From Pontibacter russatus (GTDB lineage Bacteria; Bacteroidota; Bacteroidia; Cytophagales; Hymenobacteraceae): DNA of 64,000 nt. The stretch is taken from the NCBI RefSeq assembly GCF_009931655.1, contig NZ_CP047984.1:930001-994000 (forward strand), written 5' to 3'. Each line of letters starts with the position of its first letter. Position 1 is the first letter of the stretch. The notes under the pieces are model-generated. The model had not been told where the DNA came from and did not search any database. It worked only from the letters and a program-made list of their open reading frames with translations. This document shows positions 34,349-43,388 of this stretch, piece after piece. Both the position numbers and the translations under genes were made by a program.

Positions 34349-35703
34349 AGGTTTGGTATTTGGTACACAATATTTCCTTTATGAAGCAATGTTCTCACGG
34401 GAGAGATGCGCGAGACTGCTTCTGCCGAGCAACTGGCCTCTATTAGTACCACGTCGGCTACATCACCTACCTGCGGCCATTGCCTGTTTCCCTTGTCGTC
34501 CAGTGGCAGAATGTTATGCGTAGCCAGTTTCAGGCATCTGGAGAGATCAAATTCAGTAGAGTAACCGTAGAGTTGCGCCATGAAGTTAGCTTTCTGCAGA
34601 ATACTGCCCGAACCAAAGGTGTTCCAGTGGTCGATGATAGAATCGTTACCGGTGCGCACGTCTACGCCATGCTTGTAAAGTGTCGGGATTGGCATGATCA
34701 GGTTCCCAAACGGGATGGTAGAAATGATACCCACGTTGGCGCTGGCCAGCTTCTCTGCTATTCCTTCCAGTTTTTGCTCTTCAAGCCTGGCAAGTACAAA
34801 ACTATGGCTAATAAAGGTTTTACCTTTCAGTATGGGGTTCTCGTTTACACGATCGATCAGGTATTCCACTGTTCTCAGGCCTGATGCACCGCCTTCGTGC
34901 AGGTGAATGTCGATGCCCTTGTTGTGGTCCAGCGCCAGTTGCACCACAAAGTCCATGCTTTTCTCCATATCACCGTCAATAGAACCCGGGTCTAACCCGC
35001 CTATAAAATCAATGCCCATGGTGGCAGCCTCCTTCATCAGCTGTTCTGATTTTGAATGCAGTATACCATGTTGCGGAAAGGCTACCAACTCTGCATCAAA
35101 ACTGTTCTTTTTATGCTCCAGGGCCTGCTGTAGATTCTTAAGAGAGTCAAGTTTGGAGGTAGGCTCGATGTTGACGTGGCTTCTGGCAAAGTTTGCTCCA
35201 TGCGACTGCAGCAACTCGATCAGTTTTTCTGCCCGATGGGTCGATGTCTGCAACATTTCCGGGAGTACCTGTTGCTCGTAGGCAATCATATCCTGCACCG
35301 TTCTGTTCTTTTTGCGACGCGCCTGCCACGGACCACCATAAAAGGTTTTATCCAGGTGAATGTGCATATCCTTAAAGGCAGGAAGCAGCAGGAGGCCTTT
35401 GGCATCTACAGCTTTGGCATTGGGGTTATTGGGCGAAATAGCTTTTATGGTACCATTGCTGACCTCAAGGTTAAACAGCTCTGTTTTGGTACCAATTACT
35501 TCACCTTCCTCGTACTCGAATCCGGTTTCCAGTCTAACGTTTTTAAACGCATGTGTCTTGTAGGTTGTCATGTTACTGTCTTGCTTGTTAGCCTCCGGTT
35601 GTGCTGTAGCCAGCATACCGGTACAGGAGGCCAGGCTGCTGCCAGCAAGTAGAATAGTAGAACTTCTGATGAAATCTTTGCGCGTAATAAGCTTTGGAGC
35701 CAT
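34345..35703 (-). CDS. Exported amidohydrolase (cytosine-deaminase-like)
   Basis: 452 residues. The N-terminus has a Tat-like start (TRKDFIRSS, lacking the usual double Arg) leading into the lipobox LASC with Cys27. Amidohydrolase barrel: DMHIHLDKTFYGG (metal-binding HxH), SHVNIEP, then DIHLHEGG (His), ISHSFVLA (His), and GNDSIIDHW (the catalytic Asp region). The HLDK phrase and overall order recall cytosine deaminase/CodA-like and related enzymes. The substrate is unknown. It is the first gene of a two-gene operon with the ankyrin lipoprotein and is followed upstream by a convergently placed AraC regulator gene on the same strand. Confidence 0.85.
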   Translation of the reverse strand: MAPKLITRKDFIRSSTILLAGSSLASCTGMLATAQPEANKQDSNMTTYKTHAFKNVRLETGFEYEEGEVIGTKTELFNLEVSNGTIKAISPNNPNAKAVDAKGLLLLPAFKDMHIHLDKTFYGGPWQARRKKNRTVQDMIAYEQQVLPEMLQTSTHRAEKLIELLQSHGANFARSHVNIEPTSKLDSLKNLQQALEHKKNSFDAELVAFPQHGILHSKSEQLMKEAATMGIDFIGGLDPGSIDGDMEKSMDFVVQLALDHNKGIDIHLHEGGASGLRTVEYLIDRVNENPILKGKTFISHSFVLARLEEQKLEGIAEKLASANVGIISTIPFGNLIMPIPTLYKHGVDVRTGNDSIIDHWNTFGSGSILQKANFMAQLYGYSTEFDLSRCLKLATHNILPLDDKGNRQWPQVGDVADVVLIEASCSAEAVSRISPVRTLLHKGNIVYQIPNL

Positions 35704-35785
35704 AGTACTATCCTTTTAGAAGATACAAAGGTAGCCTCTCTTATAGTCAGAATAGATGCGTGGTTTCTGCCAAAACTTGCAGATT

Positions 35786-36634
35786 TTATAACTGACTCCG
35801 GAAAGAACGCGGCGAAGCCCCTGTTTTGTTCTTGAAAAAGTTGGAGAAATGGGCAAGGTCGTTGAAGCCAAGTTCAAAAGCTATTTCCTTGATGGGCATT
35901 TCAGAGGCATGCAGCAATCGCTTGGCTTCCAAGGTCGCCCGGTTCTGTATGAGAAACATGGCAGGCACCTGGAGGTGCCTTTTACAAAGTATGTTCAGGT
36001 AATTTGGCGAGATGTGCAGCTGGTCGGCATAGAAGGCCACTGTCTTCTGCTCTTTAAAGTATACATCTACCAGGTTATGATATTTCAGCAGCGCCGGCAC
36101 AGTGCGGTATACCTTTAAGTAATCATACTTATTCCCGGCCTCTCGGTGCACCAGCTGGGTGATCAGCCGGTTTCTTAAGTTTACGATGTCCCAGTGAACA
36201 GGCACTGTCTTCAGCTCGGCTTGTATGGCCTGAAACTCATACTGCAGTTTACGGAAAGTTTCGGAGGAAAGGTGAAGGACCGGATGCTTCTGATACAGTA
36301 CAAAAGTAACCTCCATTGAGGAAGAAAACATGTCGAAAACAGGCCGGCTGATCATGAGCTGGAACGCTATCGTTTTTTCACCCAAAGCCCAGCTATGTAC
36401 CTGACCGGGGAAGAGCAGGTGCAACTGAAGTTCACTTACCTCATACTCTTTAAAGTCTATCGTATGGGTTCCGCTCCCTTTCTCGAACAGAAGCAGCATA
36501 TAGAAGTCATGTTTATGTGGCTTCTCAATGTGCTGCTCTCCTTGTATCTGATGAAACTGCAGACCATTGTCTTGTTGCAGGTCAGGCTGAAATTCCTGAA
36601 TGCCAAGTACCGGAAAATTATCTTTAGGTTTCAC
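35786..36634 (-). CDS. AraC-family transcriptional regulator
   Basis: 282 residues. An N-terminal cupin-like ligand domain (about 20-110; KPHKHDFYMLLLFEKGSGTH and LLFPGQVHSW) precedes a C-terminal AraC double helix-turn-helix (about 185-282; YADQLHISPNYLNILCKRHL and IKEIAFELGFNDLAHFSNFF). It ends in PRSFRSQL. It lies 80 nt upstream of the amidohydrolase/ankyrin pair on the same strand and may control it; it could equally act on the divergent Crp-type gene region. The inducer is unknown. Confidence 0.9.
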   Translation of the reverse strand: MKPKDNFPVLGIQEFQPDLQQDNGLQFHQIQGEQHIEKPHKHDFYMLLLFEKGSGTHTIDFKEYEVSELQLHLLFPGQVHSWALGEKTIAFQLMISRPVFDMFSSSMEVTFVLYQKHPVLHLSSETFRKLQYEFQAIQAELKTVPVHWDIVNLRNRLITQLVHREAGNKYDYLKVYRTVPALLKYHNLVDVYFKEQKTVAFYADQLHISPNYLNILCKRHLQVPAMFLIQNRATLEAKRLLHASEMPIKEIAFELGFNDLAHFSNFFKNKTGASPRSFRSQL

Positions 36635-37043
36635 GGCTTTAAGTTACGCAAACTATTCTAAATCAAGCGACTAAACCATAAGCAACCAGAGTATCATGTT
36701 TAAGTGCCTGGGTAGAATCTTCTTGGTTTACCTTCAGTTGCGATAATGCATGACAAACAATATACCCGTTACGGCAACTGAGTACAGAGCTATGATTAAT
36801 TTAGCTTACATGGTTAGGAGGATGCACTATTTGTAAACCCTTGGTTATATATTTTTTTCACCTGCCATCAAAGCGTCGCTATTTCCGCTTTGGTGCACCT
36901 GTAAGTAGACAGGCGGATTTGTAACCCTGCTGCACCAAAATGCTTAAACTTTAAAGCCTGCATCCGGTTTTCCAGCAAACACTGACTGAAATCAAGAAGC
37001 TGACGATCTGTCTCTTTGAGTGAAATGAGCACTAACCAACACC
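36635..37043. other. Divergent intergenic region (AraC / Crp regulators)
   Basis: About 410 bp between two regulator genes. One hairpin is visible, CAAAGCG with CGCTTTG (about 36868-36892). It presumably carries both promoters; no clear operator was identified. Confidence 0.45.
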
Positions 37044-37613
37044 ATGTACAGCCTACTAAAAGCTTTTCTTAAAAGCAGAACAAGTATAAATGACGCCTCC
37101 CTGGACATAATCTGCGCTCACTTTGAGCCGGTGAAAACCAAACGGAACGAACTTTTGCTGAGCTACAGTGACATATGCCAGCACTATTATTTCGTGAACA
37201 AAGGCTGCATCCGGCTTTACACGATCAACAAAGAAGGGGTCGAGACAACAAGGTTCTTTGCCTTTGAAGGCGGGTTCGGTACCGCCCTGCCCAGCCTGAT
37301 CGAACAGAAACCCGCCTGCGAATACATGCAGACCATCGAAAAATCCGAGCTGCTCAGAATTTCCAGAGCTCATTTTTACCACCTGGTGGATACCGTGCCA
37401 CCATTCGCATTCATCTACAGGCAGATTCTGGAACTGGGTTTTATCACCGCCCAGAAGCGGATATACGGTTTTCAGGGGTTTGACGCGCTGGGAAAAGTAA
37501 AATGGGTCATCCAGCACCAGCCAGATTTTTTGTCGCGCGTTTCGAATAAAATGGCCGCATCCTACCTGGGCCTCTCCCCCTCCACTTTAAGCAGAGTAAA
37601 AGCCAGACTTTGA
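37044..37613 (+). CDS. Crp/Fnr-family transcriptional regulator
   Basis: 189 residues. Cyclic-nucleotide-binding-like beta-roll (about 25-125; LLLSYSDICQHYYFVNKGCI and RLYTINKEGVETTRFFAFEG) and a short helix-turn-helix at the C-terminus (NKMAASYLGLSPSTLSRVKA). No Fnr-type cysteine cluster and no strict cAMP-phosphate signature (RxS) is seen, so the effector is unknown. It starts the run followed by the GlcG/HbpS-like and hydroxyisourate-hydrolase-like genes (the next ATG is 64 nt on) and is the natural candidate to regulate them. Confidence 0.88.
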   Translation: MYSLLKAFLKSRTSINDASLDIICAHFEPVKTKRNELLLSYSDICQHYYFVNKGCIRLYTINKEGVETTRFFAFEGGFGTALPSLIEQKPACEYMQTIEKSELLRISRAHFYHLVDTVPPFAFIYRQILELGFITAQKRIYGFQGFDALGKVKWVIQHQPDFLSRVSNKMAASYLGLSPSTLSRVKARL

Positions 37614-37654
37614 AAACGTTGACATAGGGCAATGCTTTTCACAAGAAGCACCGG

Positions 37655-37662
37655 TAGCTTTG
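37655..37662 (+). promoter_or_regulatory. Candidate Bacteroidota -7 element before the GlcG-like gene
   Basis: TAGCTTTG fits the TAnnTTTG consensus and lies 14 nt before the ATG at 37677, after the stop of the Crp-type gene. No well-spaced TTTG -33 element is seen. It would allow separate expression of the two periplasmic genes. Confidence 0.4.
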
Positions 37663-37676
37663 TAAAAATAAAAATC

Positions 37677-38222
37677 ATGTTCTACAAACTGCAGCTGCTT
37701 TTGCTTCTATTCATCCCGATGCTTTCTTTGGCACAGAACAGCAAGCAGGAGAGAAAAAAACAAAACGCCGGTAATTACCAGGTTCAGACAGCGTATATAG
37801 CTGACTCGCATCAGCTTACGCTGGAGGCAGCTTTGGAACTGACAAACCGGGCCAGGGCAGCTGCAAAATCACTGAAAAAAGAAGTGAGCATTGCCATTTT
37901 AGATGCCTCAGGGCAGGTAATTATGATGTCACGGGGCAATGGCGTGGGGCCACACAACACCGAAGCCGCCAGAAGAAAAGCCTACACCTCTTTATCCATC
38001 AAAACACCTACCCTGCTGCTGGCCCGTAATGCCAAAGCAAATGCTGACACCCAAAACCTGGCCCACCTACCGGAGCTGTTGCTGCTGGGCGGTGGCTGCC
38101 CCATCTGGTACAACGGACAAGTGATCGGAGGCATTGGGGTAGCCGGCGGGGGCGGACCGGAAAACGACGACGCCATCGCAAAAGCTGCTGCCATACAAGC
38201 TGCAGCCATACTCATACATTAA
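37677..38222 (+). CDS. Exported GlcG/HbpS-like protein
   Basis: 181 residues from the ATG at 37677 (MFYKLQLLLLLFIPMLSLAQ), chosen because it opens a signal peptide cleaved near residue 20. The body is a GlcG/HbpS domain: LTLEAALELTNRARAAAKSL, VSIAILDASGQVIMMSRGNG, and the glycine-rich end VIGGIGVAGGGGPENDDAIA. HbpS binds haem outside the cell in Streptomyces, while GlcG-type proteins occur with many oxidative pathways; the function here is not known. It is followed 13 nt later by the transthyretin-like gene, so both products likely work in the periplasm. Confidence 0.85.
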   Translation: MFYKLQLLLLLFIPMLSLAQNSKQERKKQNAGNYQVQTAYIADSHQLTLEAALELTNRARAAAKSLKKEVSIAILDASGQVIMMSRGNGVGPHNTEAARRKAYTSLSIKTPTLLLARNAKANADTQNLAHLPELLLLGGGCPIWYNGQVIGGIGVAGGGGPENDDAIAKAAAIQAAAILIH

Positions 38223-38235
38223 CTTTATACTTACA

Positions 38236-38652
38236 ATGAAAAACCTATCTTTTATAATATTGTTTATGCTGGCAACCACCGTTGCTTTCGCACAGACCAC
38301 CACCTACCAGTTATCGAGCCATATCCTGGATGTGTCTACTGGCCAGCCGGCCAGAGGAGTTCCGGTTAAGCTGGAGAAACTGGACGAAAAGACGCAGTTG
38401 TGGAAGCAGGTGGAAGAAAAGACCACCGACGAAAACGGGCGCATCAAAGAATTCTTGTCTACTCAAAACGCGATCCCAACGAACAAAGGCGTTTACAGGC
38501 TCCGGTTTCTAATAGCCGATTATTTCAGAAGCAGAAAAACAGAAAGCTTTTACCCTTTCATTGAGGTAGTTTTTCAGATCAAGGACAACGAGCACTACCA
38601 CGTTCCCATCACCCTGTCACCTTACGGTTATTCCACATACAGAGGGAACTGA
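38236..38652 (+). CDS. Periplasmic 5-hydroxyisourate hydrolase-like (transthyretin-related) protein
   Basis: 138 residues with a signal peptide (about 1-19, ending VAFAQ). HIUase/TTL motifs in order: SHILDVSTGQPARGVPV (catalytic His), TDENGRI (catalytic Arg), HYHVPITLSPYGYSTYRG (second His). The hallmark C-terminal tetrapeptide YRGS is YRGN here. HIUases hydrolyse 5-hydroxyisourate in purine breakdown and are usually cytosolic; exported versions exist. No uricase or OHCU decarboxylase gene is nearby. It forms an operon with the GlcG/HbpS-like gene. Confidence 0.87.
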   Translation: MKNLSFIILFMLATTVAFAQTTTYQLSSHILDVSTGQPARGVPVKLEKLDEKTQLWKQVEEKTTDENGRIKEFLSTQNAIPTNKGVYRLRFLIADYFRSRKTESFYPFIEVVFQIKDNEHYHVPITLSPYGYSTYRGN

Positions 38653-38867
38653 CAACTCCTCCGGACTAATATACTGAGCAGAGGGCCTTACAACTCCGAT
38701 GAAACGCTCTCCCCTATCCCATTGCGCCTCCTCCTTTAGGAGGGAAGGCATTGGCTTGCCTTTCCCTGCCGCACGTGTTTACCGTTACTTCATAGCCACG
38801 GCAGGCAGACAGTCCTGCTGCCAATTGCAGGATATAAATTTTCATAATTATCTTTAAGTACACACTT

Positions 38868-39305
38868 ATGCTGACAAAAAACCTCCCACTCCTCGTGCTC
38901 CTTTTCGTGAGCCTGATAGCGGTATCCTGCAAGGCCAAAGGCGAAACCGGGCAGAACCCCCTCGACAACAGACTGCTGGGCAAATGGCACGTGCGCTCGA
39001 AGACAGACACAGACACGATCGGGAGCCAGGAAATTGAACGGGAACAGGAACTTTACGACAAAGGCGAAAAGACGTACGAGTTTACCGGCAACAACACGCT
39101 TATTATTGGAGGCAAGGGACAGCCCCAGACGACGCTATTGGTGTGGATGGACGGCGGGAAGCTGTTCTTTGGTCAGAACCACCCGGACAAAACGCCTTAC
39201 ACGGTGACCTTCTCCGGAAACAGGGCCCTACTTGTGAAAGTGGAACAAGATAAAAAAGACGGCCAGGTGGTGACGGAAACTGAAGAGGTAGTGATAGAAA
39301 GATAG
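38868..39305 (+). CDS. Small hypothetical lipoprotein (lipocalin-like)
   Basis: 145 residues. Type II signal peptide, lipobox AVSC with Cys21. The mature part starts with LDNRLLGKWHVRSKTDTD and has alternating beta-strand text (YEFTGNNTLIIGGKG, TTLLVWMDGGKLFFGQ, TPYTVTFSGNRALLVKVEQD), as in lipocalin-like Bacteroidota lipoproteins. No specific function can be given. It stands alone, 215 nt after the HIUase-like gene. Confidence 0.75.
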   Translation: MLTKNLPLLVLLFVSLIAVSCKAKGETGQNPLDNRLLGKWHVRSKTDTDTIGSQEIEREQELYDKGEKTYEFTGNNTLIIGGKGQPQTTLLVWMDGGKLFFGQNHPDKTPYTVTFSGNRALLVKVEQDKKDGQVVTETEEVVIER

Positions 39306-39907
39306 TCAAGAACTACAAAGGGCGGGAGATCCGCATGACTCTAAAAATAAGAAGAACAAAATAATAAAATCCAGCCCTGCCTCGCCCTGAAATCAGCACC
39401 TATCGGAAGGCGGCAGAGTGGGGCGAGCGAGGGGATGTGCCCGGACAGGGAGGCCTGCTGGAGCAGTGAGGCGAGGCTGAAGGCCCCGCAAAGGCTTGGG
39501 AAGAAGGGACCTATTGCGTGAGCCACCGCAGGGCCTCTATCCTTTTGGGAAGAACCTGAAGTCCAGCGGCGGGTCAATGGCCGCCGCTATTTCCCGGAAA
39601 GCCAATGTGATGCGCCGCTTCCGGTCGAGCATATTGCCAGTGAAGTTGTGCATGGGGTAGCGTTTGGTAGAGTTCAGCAAAGGTGGCAATTAGTTCGACT
39701 TTTCCAACAATTCATTTTGCATATATAAGAATACCGGCATATAGCCGCATGCCCGCCGCTCGGGAACGCACCTTCATCCGGCCCCCGGCGTTGTTGAACA
39801 GGATCATGGTGGTTTCGGCTAAGGTGTCCGTCCCCTGCCGGCAGCCGCTGCCGTCCATCGCGCCCGTGGAAACCGCATACAGAGTTTGCAGTGCATGGGA
39901 AGCCGAC
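39306..39907. other. Intergenic region with possible gene debris
   Basis: About 600 bp. Two minus-strand stretches look weakly protein-like: MHNFTGNMLDRKRRITLAFR with EIAAAIDPPLDFRFF (about 39540-39655), and ESASHALQTLYAVSTGAMDG (about 39850-39910), the latter faintly like the C-terminal part of an SDR enzyme. Neither forms a gene. IS debris follows directly. Confidence 0.3.
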
Positions 39908-40288
39908 TCACCCTGTAAGCTTACCTGATTTTAGGCCATCGTAAAGTTGGTATTTCAAGTTGCTGATTTCCTCCAGTAATTCCACTGGTGTTCGGAACTT
40001 CAGTGCCTGGTGAGGGCGGTGGTGGTTGTAATCCTCCATCCATTCCCCGGCCTTCTGGCGCACCACTGACAGGGTCCTGAACACGTAAGCGTTCAGCTGT
40101 TCTTTCCTGATACTGCCGTTACAGCGCTCGACATAGGCATTCTGCGTCGGTTTTCCGGGTTGAATGAACACCAGCCTCACCTTGTTCTCCCTGCACCAGT
40201 CCTCCAGTTTCTGGGAGATGAACCCCGGCCCGTTGTCCACCCGGATCATCTCCGGCAGGCCCCTGAACTCCTTCAGATACTCCAGCAC
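39908..40288 (-). pseudogene. IS3-family transposase, C-terminal fragment
   Basis: 126 codons covering the end of an IS3 orfB: MIRVDNGPGFISQKLEDWC (second catalytic Asp), VFIQPGKPTQNAYVERCNGS (the Q-x-x-K-P region and the catalytic Glu), and WMEDYNHHRPHQALKF. The first Asp region and orfA are missing; the sequence passes straight into the decayed integrase near 40300. It is distinct in sequence from IS-A and IS-B, so it is a third IS3 lineage. Confidence 0.85.
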
Positions 40289-40309
40289 CCTTACCAGGCG
40301 CAGGGCAGG

Positions 40310-41160
40310 GATAGAAAGATCCGCTTTACCCGCTTCCCTCCGTCAATCCCCCTGCTAATGTCTGCTCATGTCAGTTGCAGCACATCCACATACGCCAACC
40401 CTGTAAAGCAGCTGAAAAGAAAAATGTCCCGCACCTGCTAGAGACGCTCCATCTCAAACTGCTTCGCCGCCATGGCCTCTAACTCCTCCTCTGAGAGGTA
40501 AACCCGATCCACCTTCTTCACCTTCGCCTTGTAATTAACAAAGGGGCTGGCAGATACGAATAATCTTGCCGAAGTTCTTGATGTACTTGACGACTGTATT
40601 GTTGGAGCACTTGCGGATGCTCCGCAGGAAGAACTCGTACTCGGTGATGAAGGCTTGGTCTATTTTTCTGATGTCGATGTCTTGGACCTGAAACTTCCAC
40701 TGCAAGAAATCTGCGGTATGCCTCAAAGAGGTAGTGTAACGCTCCAGCGTGCCCGGTGCAAACTCATCCCCCACCAGGGCTTCCATCCTGCGATTGTGGT
40801 CCTGGAAGACCTCCAGCAGCATGACTCCTTTCTCTTCCTTTCCAATAACCCTGTTCTTGATAGCCGTTGCCGTGACTAGTCCTGAGGCCTCCACCAACTG
40901 GCGTTGGGCTTCATACACCTTCACCTGGAGGCTGTCCAGGTAAGCGTTCAGGGTTTTGGAGGATGCCTTTGTACCGGCGGCACGACCGGCGGGGGCATTC
41001 CAGCGGTCTGGTTCGCACCCCCTTCCTGTGGCCATTTCAGCGCGCTGCCCGGCAACAGTGATGCGCAGGTAGACAGGAGCTGGACCCATGCGGTAGTTCT
41101 CTTGCTTCTTGAGATAAAAGAGAAGGCTGAAGTTAACACTGATGACGGTGACTTTAAAAG
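40310..41160 (-). pseudogene. Decayed tyrosine recombinase (Bacteroidota phage-integrase family)
   Basis: The N-terminal part is open from about 41160 (FKVTVISVNFSLLFYLKKQE, then GPAPVYLRITVAGQRAEMAT), giving an Arm-type DNA-binding domain, then a SAM-like domain (FQDHNRRMEALVGDEF, YTTSLRHTADFLQWKF) to ITEYEFFLRSIRKCSNNTVV. Near 40545 the frame shifts and continues PFVNYKAKVKKVDRVYLSEE to MERL, a TAG where Gln is expected, RDIFLFSCFTGLAYVDVLQL, then a TGA. This reaches only the start of the catalytic domain; the R-H-R-Y residues beyond are gone. It lies 230 bp from the 3-prime end of tRNA-Ser, the usual place for an integrase of an integrated island. Confidence 0.8.
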
Positions 41161-41334
41161 TTAAACAAATGTAGCTTTGCAGTCAACCGTAATCAAGATG
41201 CACAGCTTTTGTACATATTGTACATCAGGCAGTTATGTAAAATTTGGTAAGTAAACTACTCCCCCAAATGAACTCACCGGATTACGCACTTTCTTTATGC
41301 GAAAAATTGAATAATCTGGTACAGTTCTAAAAGC

Positions 41335-41370
41335 AAAAAAGCCTGCAAACAAAGTGTTTGCAGGCTTTTA
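41335..41370. terminator. Bidirectional terminator after tRNA-Ser
   Basis: Stem GCCTGCAAAC / GTTTGCAGGC with a 5-nt loop, flanked by A and T runs on both sides. It lies 24 bp beyond the tRNA 3-prime end and terminates its transcript (minus strand). Confidence 0.85.
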
Positions 41371-41393
41371 TATAATTTTAGTATCGCTACCGG

Positions 41394-41481
41394 CAGAGAG
41401 AGCGGGATTCGAACCCGCGATACCCTTTTGAGGTATACACACTTTCCAGGCGTGCTCCTTCAACCACTCGGACACCTCTCT
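41394..41481 (-). tRNA. tRNA-Ser (anticodon GGA)
   Basis: 88 nt, class II. Acceptor stem AGAGAGG pairs with TCTCTCT (one G-T), D-arm GTCCGAGTGGTTGAAGGAGC, anticodon loop CTGGAAA giving GGA, a long variable arm, and T-arm GCGGGTTCGAATCCCGC. The 3-prime CCA is not encoded (the sequence continues CCGGTA after the discriminator G). The start of the transcript faces the housekeeping side; the 3-prime end faces the integrase remnant. Confidence 0.93.
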
Positions 41482-41550
41482 GTTTGTACTGCAAATATAC
41501 AGCAATTGTCGGGACAGTTGCAAGCGCAGCAAATATTCTAGCGCGAATAG

Positions 41551-42618
41551 TTACAGTGTTATCTCGCCGCTGAGGTCCCGCATGAGCAATTCCTTTGTTT
41601 CAGCATCTGGCAGTTGCTGCCCCAGCACAAACATCATTTTGGTGATGGCGGCCTCGGTCGTAATGTCGGCCCCGCCGATGACGCCCATCTCCAGCAGGTA
41701 ACGGCTTGTTTCGTACCGTCCCTGCTCCACATAGCCCTCATCGCACTGCGACACGTTCAGGATAAGAATGCCCCGTGCTATGGCCTCGCGGAGCAAATCC
41801 AGCAGCCAGGGGCTGGTGGGGGCGTTTCCGGCCCCGTAGGTTTCCAGCACCACGCCCCGCAACTCCGGCGACGACAGGACGCTTTTCACCACGTAAGGCG
41901 TTATGCCAGGGAAAAGCTTCAGGATGGCCACGCGGTAATCCATATCATAGTGCGCCCTGAATGGAAGGTTTTCGCAGGGCCTGATGGCGGTCCAGTAGTA
42001 GTCGATGTTAACGCCGGCTTTAGCCAGTATCGGGTGGTTCTCCGACTTGAAGGCGCTGAATTGCGTGCTCTCCACTTTCTTGGCCCGGTTGCCGCGCAGC
42101 AGCAGGTTGTGGAAGTAGATGCAAACCTCCGGCACTGTGCTCCTGCCGTCTACCTTGGTGGCTGCAATCTGCAGCGCCGTAATCAGGTTTTCGCGGGCAT
42201 CCGTCCGCACGCGACCGATGGGCACCTGCGCCCCCGTAAAGATAACCGGCTTCTGCAGGTTTTCGAGCATATAGCTGAGGGCGGAGGCGCTGTAGGCCAT
42301 GGTGTCGGTGCCATGCAAGATCACAAATCCGTCATAAGCCTCGTAGTTTTCCTCTATCAGCCGCACCATCATCATCCAGTCGGCAATGGTGACGTTCGAG
42401 GAATCAATAGCCGGCTCGATGCTCATCACCGTGAGCAGGTACTTAAACTGCTTCAGTTCCGGCACTTTCTGCAGTATCTGGCTGAAGTTGAAGGGCACCA
42501 GGTGCGTGTGCTCCTCGTCAAATACCATCCCGATGGTGCCACCGGTATATATAATAAGGATGGACGCCTCCGGGTTTTTCGGCGTGGCGGTGTCGATATT
42601 GATTTTGGTGACGCGCAT
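41551..42618 (-). CDS. ansA: Type I L-asparaginase
   Basis: 355 residues with no signal peptide, so cytosolic. Catalytic motif 1 is ILIIYTGGTIGM (Thr in TGGTI, about 20-30), and motif 2 is FVILHGTDTMAYSASALSYM (Thr-Asp of HGTDT). KPVIFTGAQVPIG is also conserved. It hydrolyses asparagine to aspartate and ammonia. The start lies 2 nt after the stop of tatD, so both belong to one transcript. Confidence 0.92.
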   Translation of the reverse strand: MRVTKINIDTATPKNPEASILIIYTGGTIGMVFDEEHTHLVPFNFSQILQKVPELKQFKYLLTVMSIEPAIDSSNVTIADWMMMVRLIEENYEAYDGFVILHGTDTMAYSASALSYMLENLQKPVIFTGAQVPIGRVRTDARENLITALQIAATKVDGRSTVPEVCIYFHNLLLRGNRAKKVESTQFSAFKSENHPILAKAGVNIDYYWTAIRPCENLPFRAHYDMDYRVAILKLFPGITPYVVKSVLSSPELRGVVLETYGAGNAPTSPWLLDLLREAIARGILILNVSQCDEGYVEQGRYETSRYLLEMGVIGGADITTEAAITKMMFVLGQQLPDAETKELLMRDLSGEITL

Positions 42619-42620
42619 CG

Positions 42621-43388
42621 TTACAGCTTAAAGAGGTTCAAGGCGTTTTCGGTTGTTTTTTCGGCCACTGTTTCTACTGGCTGTTGCAGCAACTCCGCCA
42701 CACGGTTTGCGATCAAAGGCAGGTACACCGGTTCATTGCGCTTGCCCCGGTGCGGCGTGGGCGCCAGGTAAGGGCAATCGGTTTCAAGCACCAGGTCCTC
42801 CAGTTGCACCTGCGGCAGCACCTTGTCCAGACCGCCGTTTTTGAAGGTGGCCACCCCGCCGATGCCCATCAGGAAGCCAAGTTCTTTTACTTTCTGCGCC
42901 TCTTCCGGGGTGCCGGAAAAGCAATGGAAGATACCGCGCAGCGTGCCGTCCTGCGCGGCCGCCAGAATCTCGTAGGTTTCGCTGAATGAGTCGCGGGAGT
43001 GGAGCACAATGGGGAGTTGGTGCTTTTTGGCGAGTTCTACCTGCACTTTCAGCGCCTCCTGCTGCTGCGGCAGAAATGATTTGTCCCAGTACAGGTCTGT
43101 GCCGCACTCCCCTAACGCAGCAAATTTACGCTTGCCCAGCCACTCCTCCACTATATATAGCTCCCGCTCAAAATCTTTACCCACGGAAGTGGGGTGCAGG
43201 CCCATCATCGGCAGGCACACGCCCGGGTACTTTTCCTCCGCCTCCAGCATGGCGTCGATGGAGGTATGGTCGATGTTGGGCATATAGATGCGTTTTACGC
43301 CCTTCTCCTGCGCCCTTGCCACGGCATCGGCGCGGTCTTCATCAAATTTTTCAGAGTATATATGTGCGTGCGAGTCAATTAAAGTCAT
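42621..43388 (-). CDS. tatD: TatD-family metal-dependent DNase
   Basis: 255 residues. Metal-binding residues: DSHAHIYSEKF (HxH at the start), GECGTDLYWD (Glu), PIVLHSRDSF (His), IFHCFSG (His) and LETDCPYLAPTPHRGKRNEP (Asp). The family consists of Mg-dependent nucleases acting on DNA (3-prime exonuclease, repair or fragmentation). The length is typical. It is the promoter-proximal gene of the tatD-ansA pair. Confidence 0.92.
   Translation of the reverse strand: MTLIDSHAHIYSEKFDEDRADAVARAQEKGVKRIYMPNIDHTSIDAMLEAEEKYPGVCLPMMGLHPTSVGKDFERELYIVEEWLGKRKFAALGECGTDLYWDKSFLPQQQEALKVQVELAKKHQLPIVLHSRDSFSETYEILAAAQDGTLRGIFHCFSGTPEEAQKVKELGFLMGIGGVATFKNGGLDKVLPQVQLEDLVLETDCPYLAPTPHRGKRNEPVYLPLIANRVAELLQQPVETVAEKTTENALNLFKL

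Noticed and set aside
41614-42771. 385-codon plus-strand open frame
   Set aside because: Antisense to ansA, whose motifs are unmistakable; GC-rich third positions create the long shadow frame.
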